64,000 nucleotides of DNA from Spinacia oleracea (taxonomy: Eukaryota; Streptophyta; Magnoliopsida; Caryophyllales; Amaranthaceae), in the NCBI RefSeq assembly GCF_020520425.1, contig NC_079491.1:7861143-7925142 (forward strand), read 5' to 3'. The notes beneath the pieces were generated by a model. The model saw nothing but the letters and a program-made list of their open reading frames with translations, made no database searches and was not told the origin of the DNA. Positions 1 to 11,991 of this stretch are shown here, in pieces. Each line of letters begins with the position of its first letter. The first letter of the stretch is position 1. The position numbers and the translations under genes are program-made.

Positions 1-505
1 TCCGAGCCGAGATTACAACTCGAACCGATGTTACAATCCGAGCCGAGGTTAAAATTCTGAGCTGAAATCGACTTTCACTTGGAAGTGATCAAAATCAAAA
101 CCCAACCCATTTTTCAAATAGAATTGGGTCTGGGGGGCATTTGTTGGGGTGTTAAAATGGGCCCACCATTTTAACCCAAAAGCCAATAAAATCCACTCAA
201 GCCCAATATCCCTTACAAGGCCTCAAAGGCCCAACAAAGGCACTATATATACCCCTCAAAGGGCAAGGTAAAGGGGTCATTCTCGAACCCTAGAGAAGCC
301 ACCCTACTCTCTCTCTCCCCTAAACACCTCATTTTATACATCAATTGTACTGACTTGAGCGTCGGAGGCTCCGCCTCGGGGACCCCCCCTTGGCCCGGAG
401 TTCATCTTGCAGGCACCGTACGTGATCGGAACTCAAGACATCAAGGACGCTCCTTCCATCGTTTCAACCCCGGAACAATCACCACCATGGCAATACAGAC
501 AACTT
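1..505 (+). mobile_element. Fossil LTR-retrotransposon end, probably Ty3/gypsy-like
   Basis: A polypurine run (tctggggggca) at 130-139 is followed near 142 by a TG-starting sequence with the look of a plant LTR: TATA-like tatatata near 244, a pyrimidine-rich CT stretch near 308-320, and a GC-rich block at 358-420 of the kind seen in R/U5 of gypsy LTRs. It ends close to 505, where sequence homologous to the SEC11 region begins. The internal part would lie left of the window, so this is a 3' LTR or a solo LTR. No coding part is visible here; the element is a broken fossil. Family assignment is by general appearance only. Confidence 0.45.
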
Positions 506-508
506 CTA

Positions 509-569
509 TCATGAGTTGTCTCATCTTAATTGATTTTACACCGTCGATTTGATCTCGAACCCACGCCAT
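509..569 (-). pseudogene. 5' relic of a SEC11 signal peptidase gene copy
   Basis: Reading the minus strand from an ATG at 569 gives MAWVRDQIDG and continues open for 20 codons. It is nearly identical to the first codons of the SEC11-like gene at 25547 (MAWVRDQIEG). The homology stops at about 509, next to the fossil LTR, so the rest of this copy is gone. The flank upstream of the ATG (570-1010) is also duplicated at 25548-25599 plus 30975-31306. Partial copy made by segmental duplication and truncated at the LTR boundary; not functional. Confidence 0.75.
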
Positions 570-1010
570 TAATTTGTAAAACATATATACGATGTTAATT
601 GTTATTGTTATATGTTTAATAGATTGATCTCAATCGATTTTCAGTTCAATCCTTCTCGTTGATAATTCTTCAATATATATACATGCGAAGTAATATTATA
701 ATCCTACTCGAATTGTAATAACTAATCCTACTCGAACTATAAGATATTAATGAATGCCTTGGCTTAATGGCTACCAAGGTTTGGATTCTGTTAATGTTTG
801 TTATTTAAAATGACCTGAAATTTCTGAAATAGCGTAGGATTATATTTTAAGGAAACATAGATATAGAGGTAGGTAATTAAATTATTAAAGATATTAATTT
901 ATAAAAATTCTAATATAAAGTAATACCTATTCCTACTCGAACTACAATACGATACATAATTCTATCCTAACACCCTTAATTACGGATAAAAGTACCAACG
1001 GCACATTACT
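570..1010. repeat. Duplicated SEC11 upstream region, uninterrupted copy
   Basis: This stretch matches the upstream DNA of the SEC11-like gene (25548-25599 joined to 30975-31306), sharing for example catgcgaagtaatattataa and the tail gttacggataaaagtac. The other copy is split by a 5.4-kb nested transposon block, so this one serves as the near-empty site that dates the insertion after the duplication. No gene seen. Confidence 0.7.
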
Positions 1011-1949
1011 ATTCTTTCTGTAAACACAAATTCTTATTTACAATGGGTGTATAATAAATATTGTATACTGGAGTAAAAGTTAACCCAAAATGCTTAAAAG
1101 TTATGCATATATATGTGAAAGTTATCTATTTTTCAGTGATAATTTTTTTTCATTTTAGTAAAACTTATTTCTTCAAAATAACTAATAATGTATAAAATTA
1201 ATCATTTAACCTTTTTAAAATATTTATCTATCAATTTTTTTTTAATAATATAAAAGTTAATCAAAACTAGGTTAAAGTTACAAAAAAAAAAGGTTAAAGT
1301 TATCTTGGTGTACAATAAATTTATTGTATACCTTGTGCGCACAAGACCTTTTGTTCTATAAAAAAAAATTGAGAAAATTACTACTACATACTACGACATA
1401 TTTAAACAAGGCCACAAGATTAGAGCTGTCAATGTCTTATCTGACCTAATTAACCGACTCCTAACATAAAGATCCTAAGAAAAATCCAAACCCGAAAGAC
1501 CTTAATTCAACCCGATTTGACTCGGTGATCTCATTATGTTATTAGTATCAAGTTTTACACTATTTATGATATATATTTGACACAATTACCCAAAATCAAC
1601 CGTAATTAAACCCGAACCAAACCCATTGACCAGAATTGTCATAAGTTCAAATTTTGGGTAATAGATTGTAGCCACTTTGTGGACTTGTGGGTAATGGGCC
1701 TATTGGGCAGTGAGGAGAAAGCTAAGGTTGAAGTGGCTTTTGGGCATAGTATAATGTCGTGAACTCTGAAACATATTTGGCAACATTCTCAAACTCAGAC
1801 AAATAGTGCATATAAAGTATGTTGCTCTCCAAGTGTTAATAGTCACAGCCAATAACTGCAGAATACTTATTAAGAGTACAAAGACCAATAATACATATCA
1901 AGAGTTCAAGACCAAATTCATCAAAGCTAAAACACCTCACAGAGTCAAT
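1011..1949. other. AT-rich intergenic DNA, nothing recognised
   Basis: Poly-A/T rich sequence without a credible reading frame, RNA gene or terminal repeats that I can delimit. Confidence 0.5.
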
Positions 1950-3480
1950 TATATGCATCCCTGTAAGTGTAAAAACCAAATAATAAACGCGAGTTAATTA
2001 TATACTGCAGCACATATCTTAATCTAATAAGTAGTAGTTATTTCCACCAATCTCCACACTGGTTCAAAGGAAATCATAAATTAACTTAAATGGTCTTGTC
2101 CCATGCACATTCATACACAACAGATCCTGAGGATCATTTGCGAAATCAATTAAAACTTCATTTATACAGAAGGGGGGAGTGACTACAGTTTCCTGATGAA
2201 ATTACAAAACTACGAAGACTACTTTGTTAGCTGCCCTCCCTTCAAACGAGACTTTAATACCCGGTTTTTTCCGTAGCAGGCCCTGCATTCAGATACGAAG
2301 TAATTACGAAGGAGGTCCATAATACATTTGCAATATGCAACAAACACCCTCTTGAGGCCCATTTTAGGGCTTCATAAATTGCAGCGAGTTCTGCCTCCAA
2401 AGTGCGCGCTAGAACAGTAACAGGTGAAGGTAAGTCCTGCAATCCAAATATGGTGGCTATCTCTACAAACACCAGAAATTTCCAATGCCTTTGAATGGTG
2501 CATGAAAGAAGCATCAACATTCATTTTTAATAGGTGAAGGCAAGTCCACAAGAGTGTTTAAGGTTTGTTTTTGAGAGTAGAACAATTCAATCACAGCCCA
2601 TCTGATTGCCTTGGTTGTAGAAATCACGGGGAAATTCATGATTAAAACAAGGTAAAGTACTAACATGTCTATCTCTAAACTCAAAAAGAAAACATGTCAG
2701 TTAAATAATAAAGCTTCCAGAGTTAACAAAAACAAGAAATTGATTTGAGTTAGACACCTTAAATTAGTATTGATGGCTGATATACTGTTATCTTTACTAG
2801 ACACCAGGATCCCTGTCATGCCGTATAACCATTACAAAGCGATATCCTAGTTCAACCATAAAAGAAAGATCAACAGCAATACTGACTCTCTGTACACGAG
2901 CATGCATCAATATAAGTCCACTGTGGCTGCTAACTAAAATCACAAAAACTCGATAATGCCCCAAAGATTATATATAGAACATCCAATATGCTCCTCATTA
3001 CAGATTCCACTGAACCATTCTAGGTAATATTAGCTTAAAGAAACGGAAGTTACAGTTACGACTCCAGCTTAACCTTCCATCAACCTAACTGTCAAAAAGG
3101 GGGAGGCGGAAATGACCATGGGAGTGTGATGTCGCAGAAGTTTGCTAGACTGTCAAAAAGGGGGAGGCGGGAATTCATTCGGAAAAGACGAGTCTCTTGG
3201 TTCAAGCTAACATTACGTTGATACTAATAGCATGTAACACCTCACATTCACTACCACAATACTCTACAATGTTAGAGCAATGACAAAAAACCAACAACAA
3301 AAGTAGGTACCCTTGAGGCATGAAGGGTAGATTATGAGTAAACGAAGAACAGCACAAATTAAATTACAGCATGTAGAGCTGACATGAATTCAATTATGCT
3401 AATGGAAAAAGCCTCAAAATAAGTTCACCATGCATTGATATGGATATTACCTGTGATCTTTCAGGAAGAGTCATTTCCAC
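1950..3480. repeat. Segmentally duplicated unit downstream of the F-box genes (copy A)
   Basis: Starts with atgcatccctgtaagtgtaa and contains an RNase H-like relic, then sequence continuing to the 3' end of the F-box gene at 3493. Recognisably the same order recurs at about 13190-14900 and 48715-50280. Shared landmarks include actccagctaacc-type text at 3060 and 49690, and tctcttggttcaagctaaca at 3192 and 50141. Each copy has private indels. Evidence is direct similarity within the window. Confidence 0.7.
2250..2540 (-). pseudogene. RNase H-like (RVT_3 type) domain relic, copy A
   Basis: The minus-strand translation contains ARTLEAELAAIYEALKWAS, matching the conserved LEAELxAIxEALKWA helix of plant RNase H-like domains found in LINEs and in many LINE-derived genes. 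Only a fragment of the domain is present. Closely related copies lie at 13290-13711 and 49080-49310, in similar position downstream of F-box units, so it travelled with the segmental duplication. Degenerate; no function expected. Confidence 0.6.
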
Positions 3481-3492
3481 AATTCATGCTTG

Positions 3493-4632
3493 TTAGGGGA
3501 AGGATATCGAAGTCTGCCCTTCAAATCCTTTGTGCAACACCAAGCTCTCCACACAAGTATCTAAATATATCTCATTGCGAATAGGTTTTTTCAACACTTG
3601 TAGTTTGTGACTTCTAATGTTATAAGATATCGGTTGATACTTTATTGTCCCATCTCTCTCAATCTCTTCAACCATCAAGAATGCATTGCTCTTCTGAACA
3701 TACAAAATCTTTGAAAATGGATATCCAGTAGTGACAGATTTGAATAGTTCACAAGCATTTAAATCCGGATCACCTAAAAACCAAAGCCTCCAAGGATCCT
3801 CACCAACATCCTTTTCCAAAACCCATATACAACTACTTTCACAGGACATAGCGAAAATTGCTAATGACTCACCAAGGACGAAAAGAAACTTCACAATACT
3901 TTCTTTCGCTGCCTCCGGCAATTGCATAACGCTGAATTTTTCAACTTCAAAGTTCACATAGAGAAGATGATGAGTCTTTTGGCTTAATCGTGGATCATGT
4001 CCAATCCAGTACAAAATCCCTCCACAGAAAACGCGTCGTGGTCCATATTTTAATGAATCCCAACTCCAGACATTTGTCCATTTAGGTTTGATCTTCCATT
4101 GGTTATCATTGAGCAAAAAAGAAGCAATTCCCACCTCTGAAGACCTAACACCGTTAATATACTTAAACCTACAGGCAATTACCTTATACTCATTATTAGA
4201 TGGGGCAAATCCTAACATATTATCAACAGATCCTAAAGGACAAGGGGGGAGAATCAACGACTTTCTAGTAAAGGGGTTCCACAATATCATCTCCTCCGTA
4301 AAAAAATTCATCATCAACATCAACCCATTACAGTTTCCATAGGTTAAGTAGGATAAATTAAAAATTCTACCAAGATCCGCAGTTTTCCAAGATGAGTCAC
4401 TTCGACGAATTGTGAATTGAGTATGGTGGCAAGACTTTTCTATGCCTAATACACGAGTGTTTTCAGAACTTTGGTGGTTGAAAAGTTTTAGATGCATAGA
4501 AATGAAATCAGAGGAATCGATAATCTGACACCAAGATTTACAGACACACCTGAATTTGAGTAGGATTTTCACCGGTAACCTTGCCAACACCTCCACTAAC
4601 AACTCCGTCGGTATATAGCTGTCCTCCGGCAA
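3493..4632 (-). CDS. F-box protein with FBA interaction domain; start codon missing
   Basis: A 379-codon open frame for a plant F-box/FBA protein, the substrate receptor of SCF ubiquitin ligases. Residues about 7-52 form the F-box (IPTELLVEVLARLPVKILLK, then FRCVCKSW); the FBA part follows with NCNGLMLM near 98, LWNPFTRKSLILPPCP near 117, CIWVLEKDVGEDPWRLWF, and the family's C-terminal VESLVLHKG. The length is normal. The frame opens with a TTG directly preceded by an in-frame TAA, so no ATG exists at the expected place; the first in-frame ATG is residue 46, inside the F-box. Unlike its paralogue at 8169-9344 it lacks about 15 N-terminal residues. It may be a young pseudogene or use an upstream exon I cannot identify. 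A small direct repeat (attacgatttatgat twice) lies exactly at the lost start. Confidence 0.7.
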   Translation of the reverse strand: MPEDSYIPTELLVEVLARLPVKILLKFRCVCKSWCQIIDSSDFISMHLKLFNHQSSENTRVLGIEKSCHHTQFTIRRSDSSWKTADLGRIFNLSYLTYGNCNGLMLMMNFFTEEMILWNPFTRKSLILPPCPLGSVDNMLGFAPSNNEYKVIACRFKYINGVRSSEVGIASFLLNDNQWKIKPKWTNVWSWDSLKYGPRRVFCGGILYWIGHDPRLSQKTHHLLYVNFEVEKFSVMQLPEAAKESIVKFLFVLGESLAIFAMSCESSCIWVLEKDVGEDPWRLWFLGDPDLNACELFKSVTTGYPFSKILYVQKSNAFLMVEEIERDGTIKYQPISYNIRSHKLQVLKKPIRNEIYLDTCVESLVLHKGFEGQTSISFP

Positions 4633-7090
4633 TTACGATTTATGATACCATTACGATTTATGATCAGTCACTTCTAACATTATTGAATTTATGTCAGCTT
4701 CATGCTGTAATTTAATTTGTGTTTTATGGTTAGTATTGTGGGTAAGTGTGATCATATATATAGGATAATAGCATAGGTACTATTCGCATTGACAGAAATA
4801 CATTTCAATACAAATTTAAAAAATCTAAGAAGTGCAGTGGGCTTTAGTTGTTTGTGATAGAGTATGAGAAAGCTTGATTTTATTAACGTTAATGTTGGGG
4901 TATTTATACAAGTCTAAGAATATTACGAAGTCAATAATTTCCTAATAAGAAGATATCCTATAATAATAGATTAATATCTATACAAATATAAAATATTGTG
5001 ATTGATTGATTGTAATCAATCACTTACTACAATCAAGGAGATCATCTCAATTCCAGCTTCAATTCCAACTGGATAAAAAGGCAGTTCCTTGTGATGCTCT
5101 CATTGCTACTGTGATGTCATCAGAAGAAAAAACAATAAAATGGTCACCCTCTGAACATCTAAAATCAAAACTGTCACTTTGGTAGGTTCTAAGAAATTTC
5201 TGTGTAAATTATTGGCCTTTTGTTGTGAAACTAAATTTGTTCCGAAAATGGCTCAAGGACGTAGTTTGTATTTCATATATGGCACATTGTATGCATTCAT
5301 GGATGGCTTCTAAATTAAAGAAAAATAAAGGAAGAAGTATATGCACCATACGGGCATATATCAAATGAAGCATAGAATGCACAATGCGATACTAAAGACA
5401 GTGGATAGATATATCATATATATAATGTTCTTCATGACATGTTCACCTCTGGCATGTGCTACTGAGACTAAAAATTGAAACCTCAGCAGGTTTGTTATCT
5501 TCCCATAAACTATTTTCTAGAACATGGCTAACTTATAACAGTTGTCGCGAATAATAAAGTTTCCAACTTAAACTCAATTTGACATAGAATACACAGCCAA
5601 CATAGAAGTTGGTTGCTACCTCAGAAAACAACACAAAATTGAACATCCAATTCAAAAGTTGCACCTTACTGCTTAATCAGTTACACCACCAGAGTTCAGA
5701 ACCGTGACAAAAAAAATGTAACAGCTATGCGACCCTCCCCTAGACAAATCGACTTCAGGCTACTGCCTCAGTACGTCCCCCAACAAAATACAGAAAATCA
5801 CATGTAAGACCGAGCAGAGTAGGAGAAAAACTGAACAGAGTTTCTCATAGGGGGCAGAAATGTACTAGTATGTGTCAAACTATATGAGAAATGCTATAAT
5901 TTATGCCTGCCACCTAAAGATGCCCGTGGGTCGGGCCCGAGCCAGGCCCTCTCAACTTCATGTCGGGCCGGCCTGGGAAGTTTAAAACAGGGCCCGGGCC
6001 CACGGGATTTCGTGCCGGGCCGGGCGGCCGTGCCTAAGCCTATTTTTACTATATTTAGCATGCTTTGTCGTGCCTTGTCGTGCTTTTTCCAAAAAAATCG
6101 GCCACATCCATCTTTACTGCCACCTAAAGTCATAGTTTAAAATGAAAACTGATGGTTCACTAATAGGTGAATATCCAACACTGCCTCGAGGAGATGCTAT
6201 GGCAAACTTCTGGCATTTATTTTACTAGACAGTCTAGACTTTTCACCTCATTGGAATTCTTATTGTATCCGGGGCAACTGAGACTTTTGCATTGATTTTC
6301 CATCACAAACCTCGCACTTTAAATTCGAATAAATTGAAATGTAAATTCATTGAGAATGCTTAGACACCGTCATCATTGTCAACACATGAATGGAGCATGA
6401 AAGATGATTTGGCAGATTTAATTATCTTACTACCCCAAGTCACATTATTACCCCTGCCACCCCCAAAACAGGAAAAGAAAAGAGCCTAAGAAAATCCCGC
6501 TAGATAATAATGCCACATTTCCAAATATGACTGCAACTAATACCCATATTGCATCATGTGCATGTTAAGAACTAACATTTTTTTTTTGAGGGAACTAACA
6601 TATTGGAGTATATGGAAGAAGTAAAGAAAGAAGATGATAATTGTGATTAATATTCCCAAAAACAGAACAGATTGATAGATACAAGCTTTAGAGTGGCTTG
6701 TTTTCCTCCCATTTACTAAACAAAACTAAGATAACAACTCAATATTCTGGATGTCTTTCTCTTTGCCTACTCTTCCTTATTTATAGCATTTTCTGATCCG
6801 CATTTCCCTCTACTAACCGACTACCTTCTTCCTCAAACTATTAGCAATACCTACACTAACCCTTCCTACACTGGTTTAGTTCATTACAATACACCAAATT
6901 CAAAGCTAAATACTAGTAATCTTTGCATACTTGGTATACTTTAACAGCAATCAATATATGATTGTCTTACAAACTATGTTACTTGGATAATGGTACTACG
7001 CACTAGTGTAGGATACGGATACGTGTCGAAGTGACCGACTAGGCTAATTATGATTTTAGTACAAAATGAAGTGTTGGGGTGTCCATGCCC
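4633..7090. other. Intergenic DNA upstream of the F-box gene
   Basis: No credible gene. It holds one short GC-rich insertion (5920-6116) and otherwise AT-rich unique-looking sequence. Pieces near 5600-5700 may be weak remnants of duplicated units, but I cannot delimit them. Confidence 0.4.
5920..6116 (-). mobile_element. 197-bp GC-rich insertion flanked by 13-bp direct repeats
   Basis: The insertion is bounded by perfect copies of ctgccacctaaag (5907-5919 and 6117-6129). It consists of gggccgggcc-type words in an AT-rich context. A 13-bp duplication is longer than hAT or MULE target duplications and fits retroposition, but no poly-A tail or Pol III boxes are evident. Family unknown; a related GC-rich fragment lies near 37935-38180. 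Confidence 0.5.
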
Positions 7091-7099
7091 GTGTCCCAT

Positions 7100-7300
7100 G
7101 TCCGAGGACAAAGGAGGGATGTCAAAGCCTGCCAACTTGGACTGGTACAATACCAAGCTCTCGACATAGGTATCAACAAGAAAACTACCACCAATTGATT
7201 TTCCCAACTGTTGAATTTGATGATTTGAGATGTTAAAAGATATAAGCTTTTCATTGAGCTTTATCAGAAAAATACCACTGTTCTGAACATGGAAAAACTT
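7100..7300 (-). pseudogene. 3'-terminal relic of an F-box/FBA gene
   Basis: The minus strand encodes LGKSIGGSFLVDTYVESLVL in one frame, corresponding to the last ~45 residues of the neighbouring F-box/FBA proteins (for example LGKSFRGQASLDTYVESLVL at 8169-9344). Nothing of the F-box or the central FBA domain remains. It shows that another copy of the F-box unit once lay between the genes at 3493 and 8169. Confidence 0.65.
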
Positions 7301-7320
7301 AAGAAGGAGACTAGTAAATT

Positions 7321-8168
7321 CCTCTTGTATGGTATACTGCTATCTCTTTAACATTGATACTGCGCTAAACGGCTAAACGCCTCACTAACATTCTCCAGCC
7401 CTGCCTCAAGTTGCATGTAACATAACCAGCCTCAAAGGAAAAGACAAATTTCAGAAATTTCAATACTACGATAAGAACCTCACTAACATTCTCATTTCTT
7501 GTCTTCAGGCCAACCCCCAAATTCTGTGTCTGTATCTCCAGAAGTTTGCCTTCATTCAGTAACTCTCAATGCAATAAAGTAGCATCGGAACACAATTTTG
7601 AGGGTTCCGGTTTTCAAATCCATGAACAGAGCAGAAATGTAAGACTCGACTGTCTGAGTATCCTAAATCACTCTTGCACCATCCCCCCTCCCCAACACAC
7701 ACACACACAAAGAGAGCAAAGAATGCTAGAAATTCCCTAATGAACATCCAAGTATGAACCATCCACATAGTTTGCACTAATATTCTAAATTTCTAATACT
7801 ACTATTGTATCATGCACAAGAGACTTATAACTAATTGTCAGTTACATATAATCAAGATATAGTTCTTAATCAAGATATAATTCTCTCAAAAGCCAAATCA
7901 ACACCTATTCTTATTCATGCTTTCAACATTATAACCCCTTCGAAATTTGTATTGATATGCATCTCTGTCAAAGCAAATACTACCCTAACCTACGACATTT
8001 CACGCTTCACATAGGCAAGAGCTATAGGATTGGGAACAAGGAGATAGCTTACAAAACTTCAAATGTAATTATGTAAATGGAAAAAGCCTCGAATTAAGTG
8101 CAAAGACTTTGATACTGATATTACCTTAGATCTTTAAAGAAAGAGCCATTGTCCACAACTCATGCTTG
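7321..8168. repeat. Intergenic DNA shared with the other F-box units
   Basis: Contains landmarks also found at 14270-14890 and 3280-3490, such as ctcactaacattctcattt and a (CA)n run near 7695 matching one at 14457. It is the 3' flank of the F-box gene at 8169. No gene seen. Confidence 0.5.
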
Positions 8169-9344
8169 TTAGGGGAAGGATGTCAAAGTCTGCCCTGGAA
8201 ATCCTTTATGCAACACCAAGCTCTCCACATAAGTATCTAAAGATGCTTGACCACGAAAAGATTTTCCCAAACGTTGTATTTTGTGACTTGCAATGTTGTA
8301 TGATACCGTAAATCCAGTGGTATTAATCAAAAATGTTTTGCTCTTTTGAACATAGATAATCTTTGAAAATGCAGAACTGTAAGGTTCAAGCAGCTTGGAA
8401 GCATTCACATCCGGTTTCCCTGAAAACCACAACCTCCATGGATCCTCTCCACCATCTTTTTCCAAAACCCATATGCAGTTACTTTCAAAGGACATTGTGA
8501 AAACTCCTACTGACTCGCCAAAGAGGAAAACAAACATGACAATACTATCTTTCATAGCATCAGATAATTGCTTAAAGCTAAATTCTTCAACTTCAAAGTC
8601 AAAGGAAACGAGATGAGTCCCTAGCTTGAAACAAACTTGACTGTCAGTTTTGTGTGGATCACTTACAATCCAGTACATTGCCCCTCCACAGATCACATAC
8701 CCATTCCCATGTCCAGACCATGATTTACGACTTAAACCCAAATTCTGGGCAATCCCTGGATTGGGTGTTTGAACCCTCCAAAGTTGATTATTGAGTGAAT
8801 AGACTGCAGTTAACATCATTTTACCAACTTCTTTACCACAAAACACAAACACCTTATAATCATTGTTAGAAGGGGTAAATCCTAGACAATAAAGTTTGTG
8901 ACCTAAGACGGGACAAGGGGGGAGAATCAAGGATTTTCTAATAGAAGGGTTCCACAGTATCATCTCATTCGGTTTCTCTCGATTCTCCATCAAAATCAAC
9001 CCATTACAGCTTCCACCAAGTAAATATGATTGAGGAATTTTGAAAAGGTAATCAATTTTGCAAAATGTGTCGGTGCGATGAATACTGAATTTGGATCCCA
9101 CGCGTGGGTGCCATTCCCTGGATAATACATGGTTTCGCGCATAATTGTTGTAATAAAGCTTGAAATGCATAGAAATGAAATTAGAGGAATCGATAATTGA
9201 GCACCATGATTTACAGACACACCTGAATTTGAGTAGGGTTTTCACCGGCAACTTGTGTAATATATCAGGCCACAATTCTGATGGCAAATACTTGACCTCC
9301 GACAAGTTGTCGACCCATGCGGATTTCCTCTTTGTGCTCCTCAT
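8169..9344 (-). CDS. F-box/FBA protein, intact (391 aa)
   Basis: Uninterrupted single-exon frame with a proper ATG at 9344. A basic N-terminus (MRSTKRKS) is followed by the F-box at about residues 19-65 (YLPSELWPDILHKLPVKTLL, RCVCKSWCSIIDSS) and an FBA_1/FBA_3-type domain: GSCNGLILME at 111-120, WNPSIRKSLILPPCP at 131-145, a central CGGAMYWIVSDPH, CIWVLEKDGGEDPWRLWF, and C-terminal DTYVESLVLHKG. By family knowledge the F-box binds SKP1 and the FBA part recruits substrates for ubiquitination; the substrate cannot be read from sequence. Closest relatives in the window are the broken gene at 14907-16067 and the gene at 3493-4632, all tandem on the same strand. This is the best preserved member of the cluster. 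Confidence 0.9.
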   Translation of the reverse strand: MRSTKRKSAWVDNLSEVKYLPSELWPDILHKLPVKTLLKFRCVCKSWCSIIDSSNFISMHFKLYYNNYARNHVLSREWHPRVGSKFSIHRTDTFCKIDYLFKIPQSYLLGGSCNGLILMENREKPNEMILWNPSIRKSLILPPCPVLGHKLYCLGFTPSNNDYKVFVFCGKEVGKMMLTAVYSLNNQLWRVQTPNPGIAQNLGLSRKSWSGHGNGYVICGGAMYWIVSDPHKTDSQVCFKLGTHLVSFDFEVEEFSFKQLSDAMKDSIVMFVFLFGESVGVFTMSFESNCIWVLEKDGGEDPWRLWFSGKPDVNASKLLEPYSSAFSKIIYVQKSKTFLINTTGFTVSYNIASHKIQRLGKSFRGQASLDTYVESLVLHKGFPGQTLTSFP

Positions 9345-9635
9345 TCTTGGCTCCTGAACACAGTGAATCGGAGATGGTAAAGTGTAGACTGTAGACGAAC
9401 GGGAGATGCAGAGGAGTCAGGAGAGAGAAGAGAGTGTGGGAAACTAAATGATCCGAATTCCGAAATTGACTCGACCGGAAACGGACCTGACCCAAACTGA
9501 ATCGTAGTATGTAGAATTTGAACCGAATTGTAAATGGCCCAACCCGTCAGCCTTACCGACGGTAGGGATAAGAAAAATCGGTCATAAACATCATGATCCC
9601 TATTTAACCCGCTTCAATTGGATATCTGTTTTAAC

Positions 9636-10186
9636 CAGAGCTGGCAAAAATTGACCCAATCCACCAATCCAATTCGATCCCAACCCAATAATAAAGGGTT
9701 GGGTTAAGATTTTCAACCCGTATAATTAAATGGATCAACCCAACCCAACCCGTTTAATTAAATGGGTTGGGTGAGGTTGAAATTTTCAACCCGAAAATAA
9801 CCCGCCTAACTCGTTTAAGTTCAAGCAAGTATGTAATATAGATCTGAAAAATGTTATTTGAAATATTTTATTTCTCATTTTTCCTTCAACATTGAACAAT
9901 TATTTGACGTTTTTTGATTCATGTTAAATACATATTGAGGTATTATTTTTTGCTATGAGATATACCACAAAAACATCACCTCGCAATTCTATAGTCAAAT
10001 CATTTTACACTTAAAAGTGAAAATTAAATTAAACGGGTCAACTTCAGGTCAACCCGTTTATAATTGGGTTGGGTTGGGTTGAAAATCTCAACCCGTTTAA
10101 TTAAACAGGTCGGGTTGGGTTGGGAAAATCTCAACCCGTTTATAAATGAGTCGACCTGATTTCGACCCAACCCATTGCCAGCTCTA
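9636..10186. mobile_element. hAT-type MITE, 551 bp, with 8-bp target duplication
   Basis: Terminal inverted repeats read CAGAGCTGGCA on the left and, reverse-complemented, TAGAGCTGGCA on the right. The flanks are perfect 8-bp direct repeats, gttttaac (9628-9635 and 10187-10194). Internally it is rich in subterminal caacccg/gggttgg words and has no reading frame. TIR style and 8-bp duplication identify a non-autonomous hAT element. Confidence 0.85.
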
Positions 10187-10194
10187 GTTTTAAC

Positions 10195-11800
10195 CGGATC
10201 AGAAATTCGAATAATCTGAATTCGGTTAATGCAAAACAAATTCTTACTACGTTAAGGATAAGCTCTTTTATTCCTTTTTTCTACTGGGCGTCATAGCTTC
10301 GTAGTTAATAACTATACTTTTATTATCCAAAAATTATGTACACGACAATTGTAAATCTAATAACCTTAGTTTGCATGACTTTATAATGCATAGAGTTTCT
10401 TTTTCATTTATCACATTAATATAATATGTAGTGTTTTAGTATAATCAACTTATCAAATAACTAAATTCGGTAATTTTCTTTAGTATTGTACTATTCTTGT
10501 TAATTTTTTTATATCAGTATGTAGCTTCCTACTTCGTATTTTGTTATTTATGTCTACAAACCCTTTTTTAGATCCGGATAATCAAATCTTAAGAATCACG
10601 ATCTGTTGTCGATCCATTTTTTGCTCAAAAATTCGAATATTTCAACCAAAAAGCGTGAAAATATGAATATCCATTTAGCCAGATTTTTTTACTCAACCCT
10701 ACATACCGAGTTACCGAAACGAAAATTTGTTGAAATAAACTTTTGTTTCCTGCAATACACTCGAATACTCGATCTTGAACCCTACTCAACTCGTACTTGA
10801 AAGTTGAAACGAAAGTATCTTAAGTTCTTAACGACTTAACCCAAATATAATGTCACCCGAATGGTCACAACTTAAACCCCAACTAATGAAGACAAAGTAA
10901 TAAAAGTAGCAATTTTAGTTCAAATTCGGTATTTAGTGTCGTGTACCATGTCTCGGAGTGTTACATATAGTTTTTTTTTTCAATTTATTTATAAACTTTT
11001 TTATATATGCATTTTGAAAATAATATGAATTTTATTATATATGCAGTTTCAAAATTAAGTTGGTTAACCAACAATTGGTGGACTAAAGAGAAATTTTATT
11101 TTTTGTACTACTATAACTTAAAAGAAATTTTGTTACTCTATAAGTTACAATTGTATACTGAGTTAGAGGGATAAAAAAAAACACATTTGATTAGCTAAAA
11201 GACAACGTAATAATTTTGTCCCTATTATTTTCTCTATTAATTTCATAGTTTTGTGTTTTGTTCTAAATAAATTTCTAGAAAAGATATATGATTTGATTAG
11301 TAAAAGATTAAAAATTAGGAAGCAAATTGTTATCATAAATTGTTACTCAAATGCGTAGTACATAAATTTAGGCATTAAATTTTTGAACATTTAAAAGAAC
11401 GATTTGTTTTCCTTTGTAATTGTTTCAGAGTCACAGGTTGTATCATTTGAGTGATGGATAAAACTTAACATTATCATATAAGTAGTTATGAGTTCAAGGA
11501 TGAGTAACAATATTTTTTTTATGACGCAATAAACAATCATATATGCGTATGACATGATACGACAAAGTCATGTCACTTGTCAAGTTATCGTGACACATGG
11601 AGACACGTCATGGAATAACCATCGTCATTTCAATGACACATAAGCAATCCCATCTTGAAGACACGTGTCCAAACTTTATTAATCTTTCTATGTATTTTTT
11701 ATTATAAAAAAAATAATGGTCATTCATTATTCCATTTTATTGTCATTAGTTTTCATGTAGTATACTACTAATCCCCGTCTCTTTAATTTATTAGAATTAT
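10195..11800. other. AT-rich intergenic DNA
   Basis: No gene, RNA or delimited repeat recognised. A cluster of gtgacacat/gtcatg words near 11550-11650 looks like decayed MITE sequence but no termini are clear. Confidence 0.4.
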
Positions 11801-11801
11801 A

Positions 11802-11989
11802 CTCCCTCCGTCCCGTTGACTAAAAACACGGGTTTTAAGAAAGATGGAATATAATACATTGATAATTGATTTGTATAAGAAAGTGGAATATAGTACAGAA
11901 AGAATTGAAATATAGTACATGGAAAAGTGAAAAACTTAATGTTGAGACGCTCGAAATAGAAACAAAATTATAAAATGGGACGGAGGGAG
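11802..11989. mobile_element. Stowaway-type MITE (Tc1/mariner), 188 bp
   Basis: Begins CTCCCTCCGTCCC and ends with the reverse complement GGGACGGAGGGAG, flanked by TA on both sides (11800-11801, 11990-11991). This is the classic plant Stowaway signature. Confidence 0.9.
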
Positions 11990-11991
11990 TA

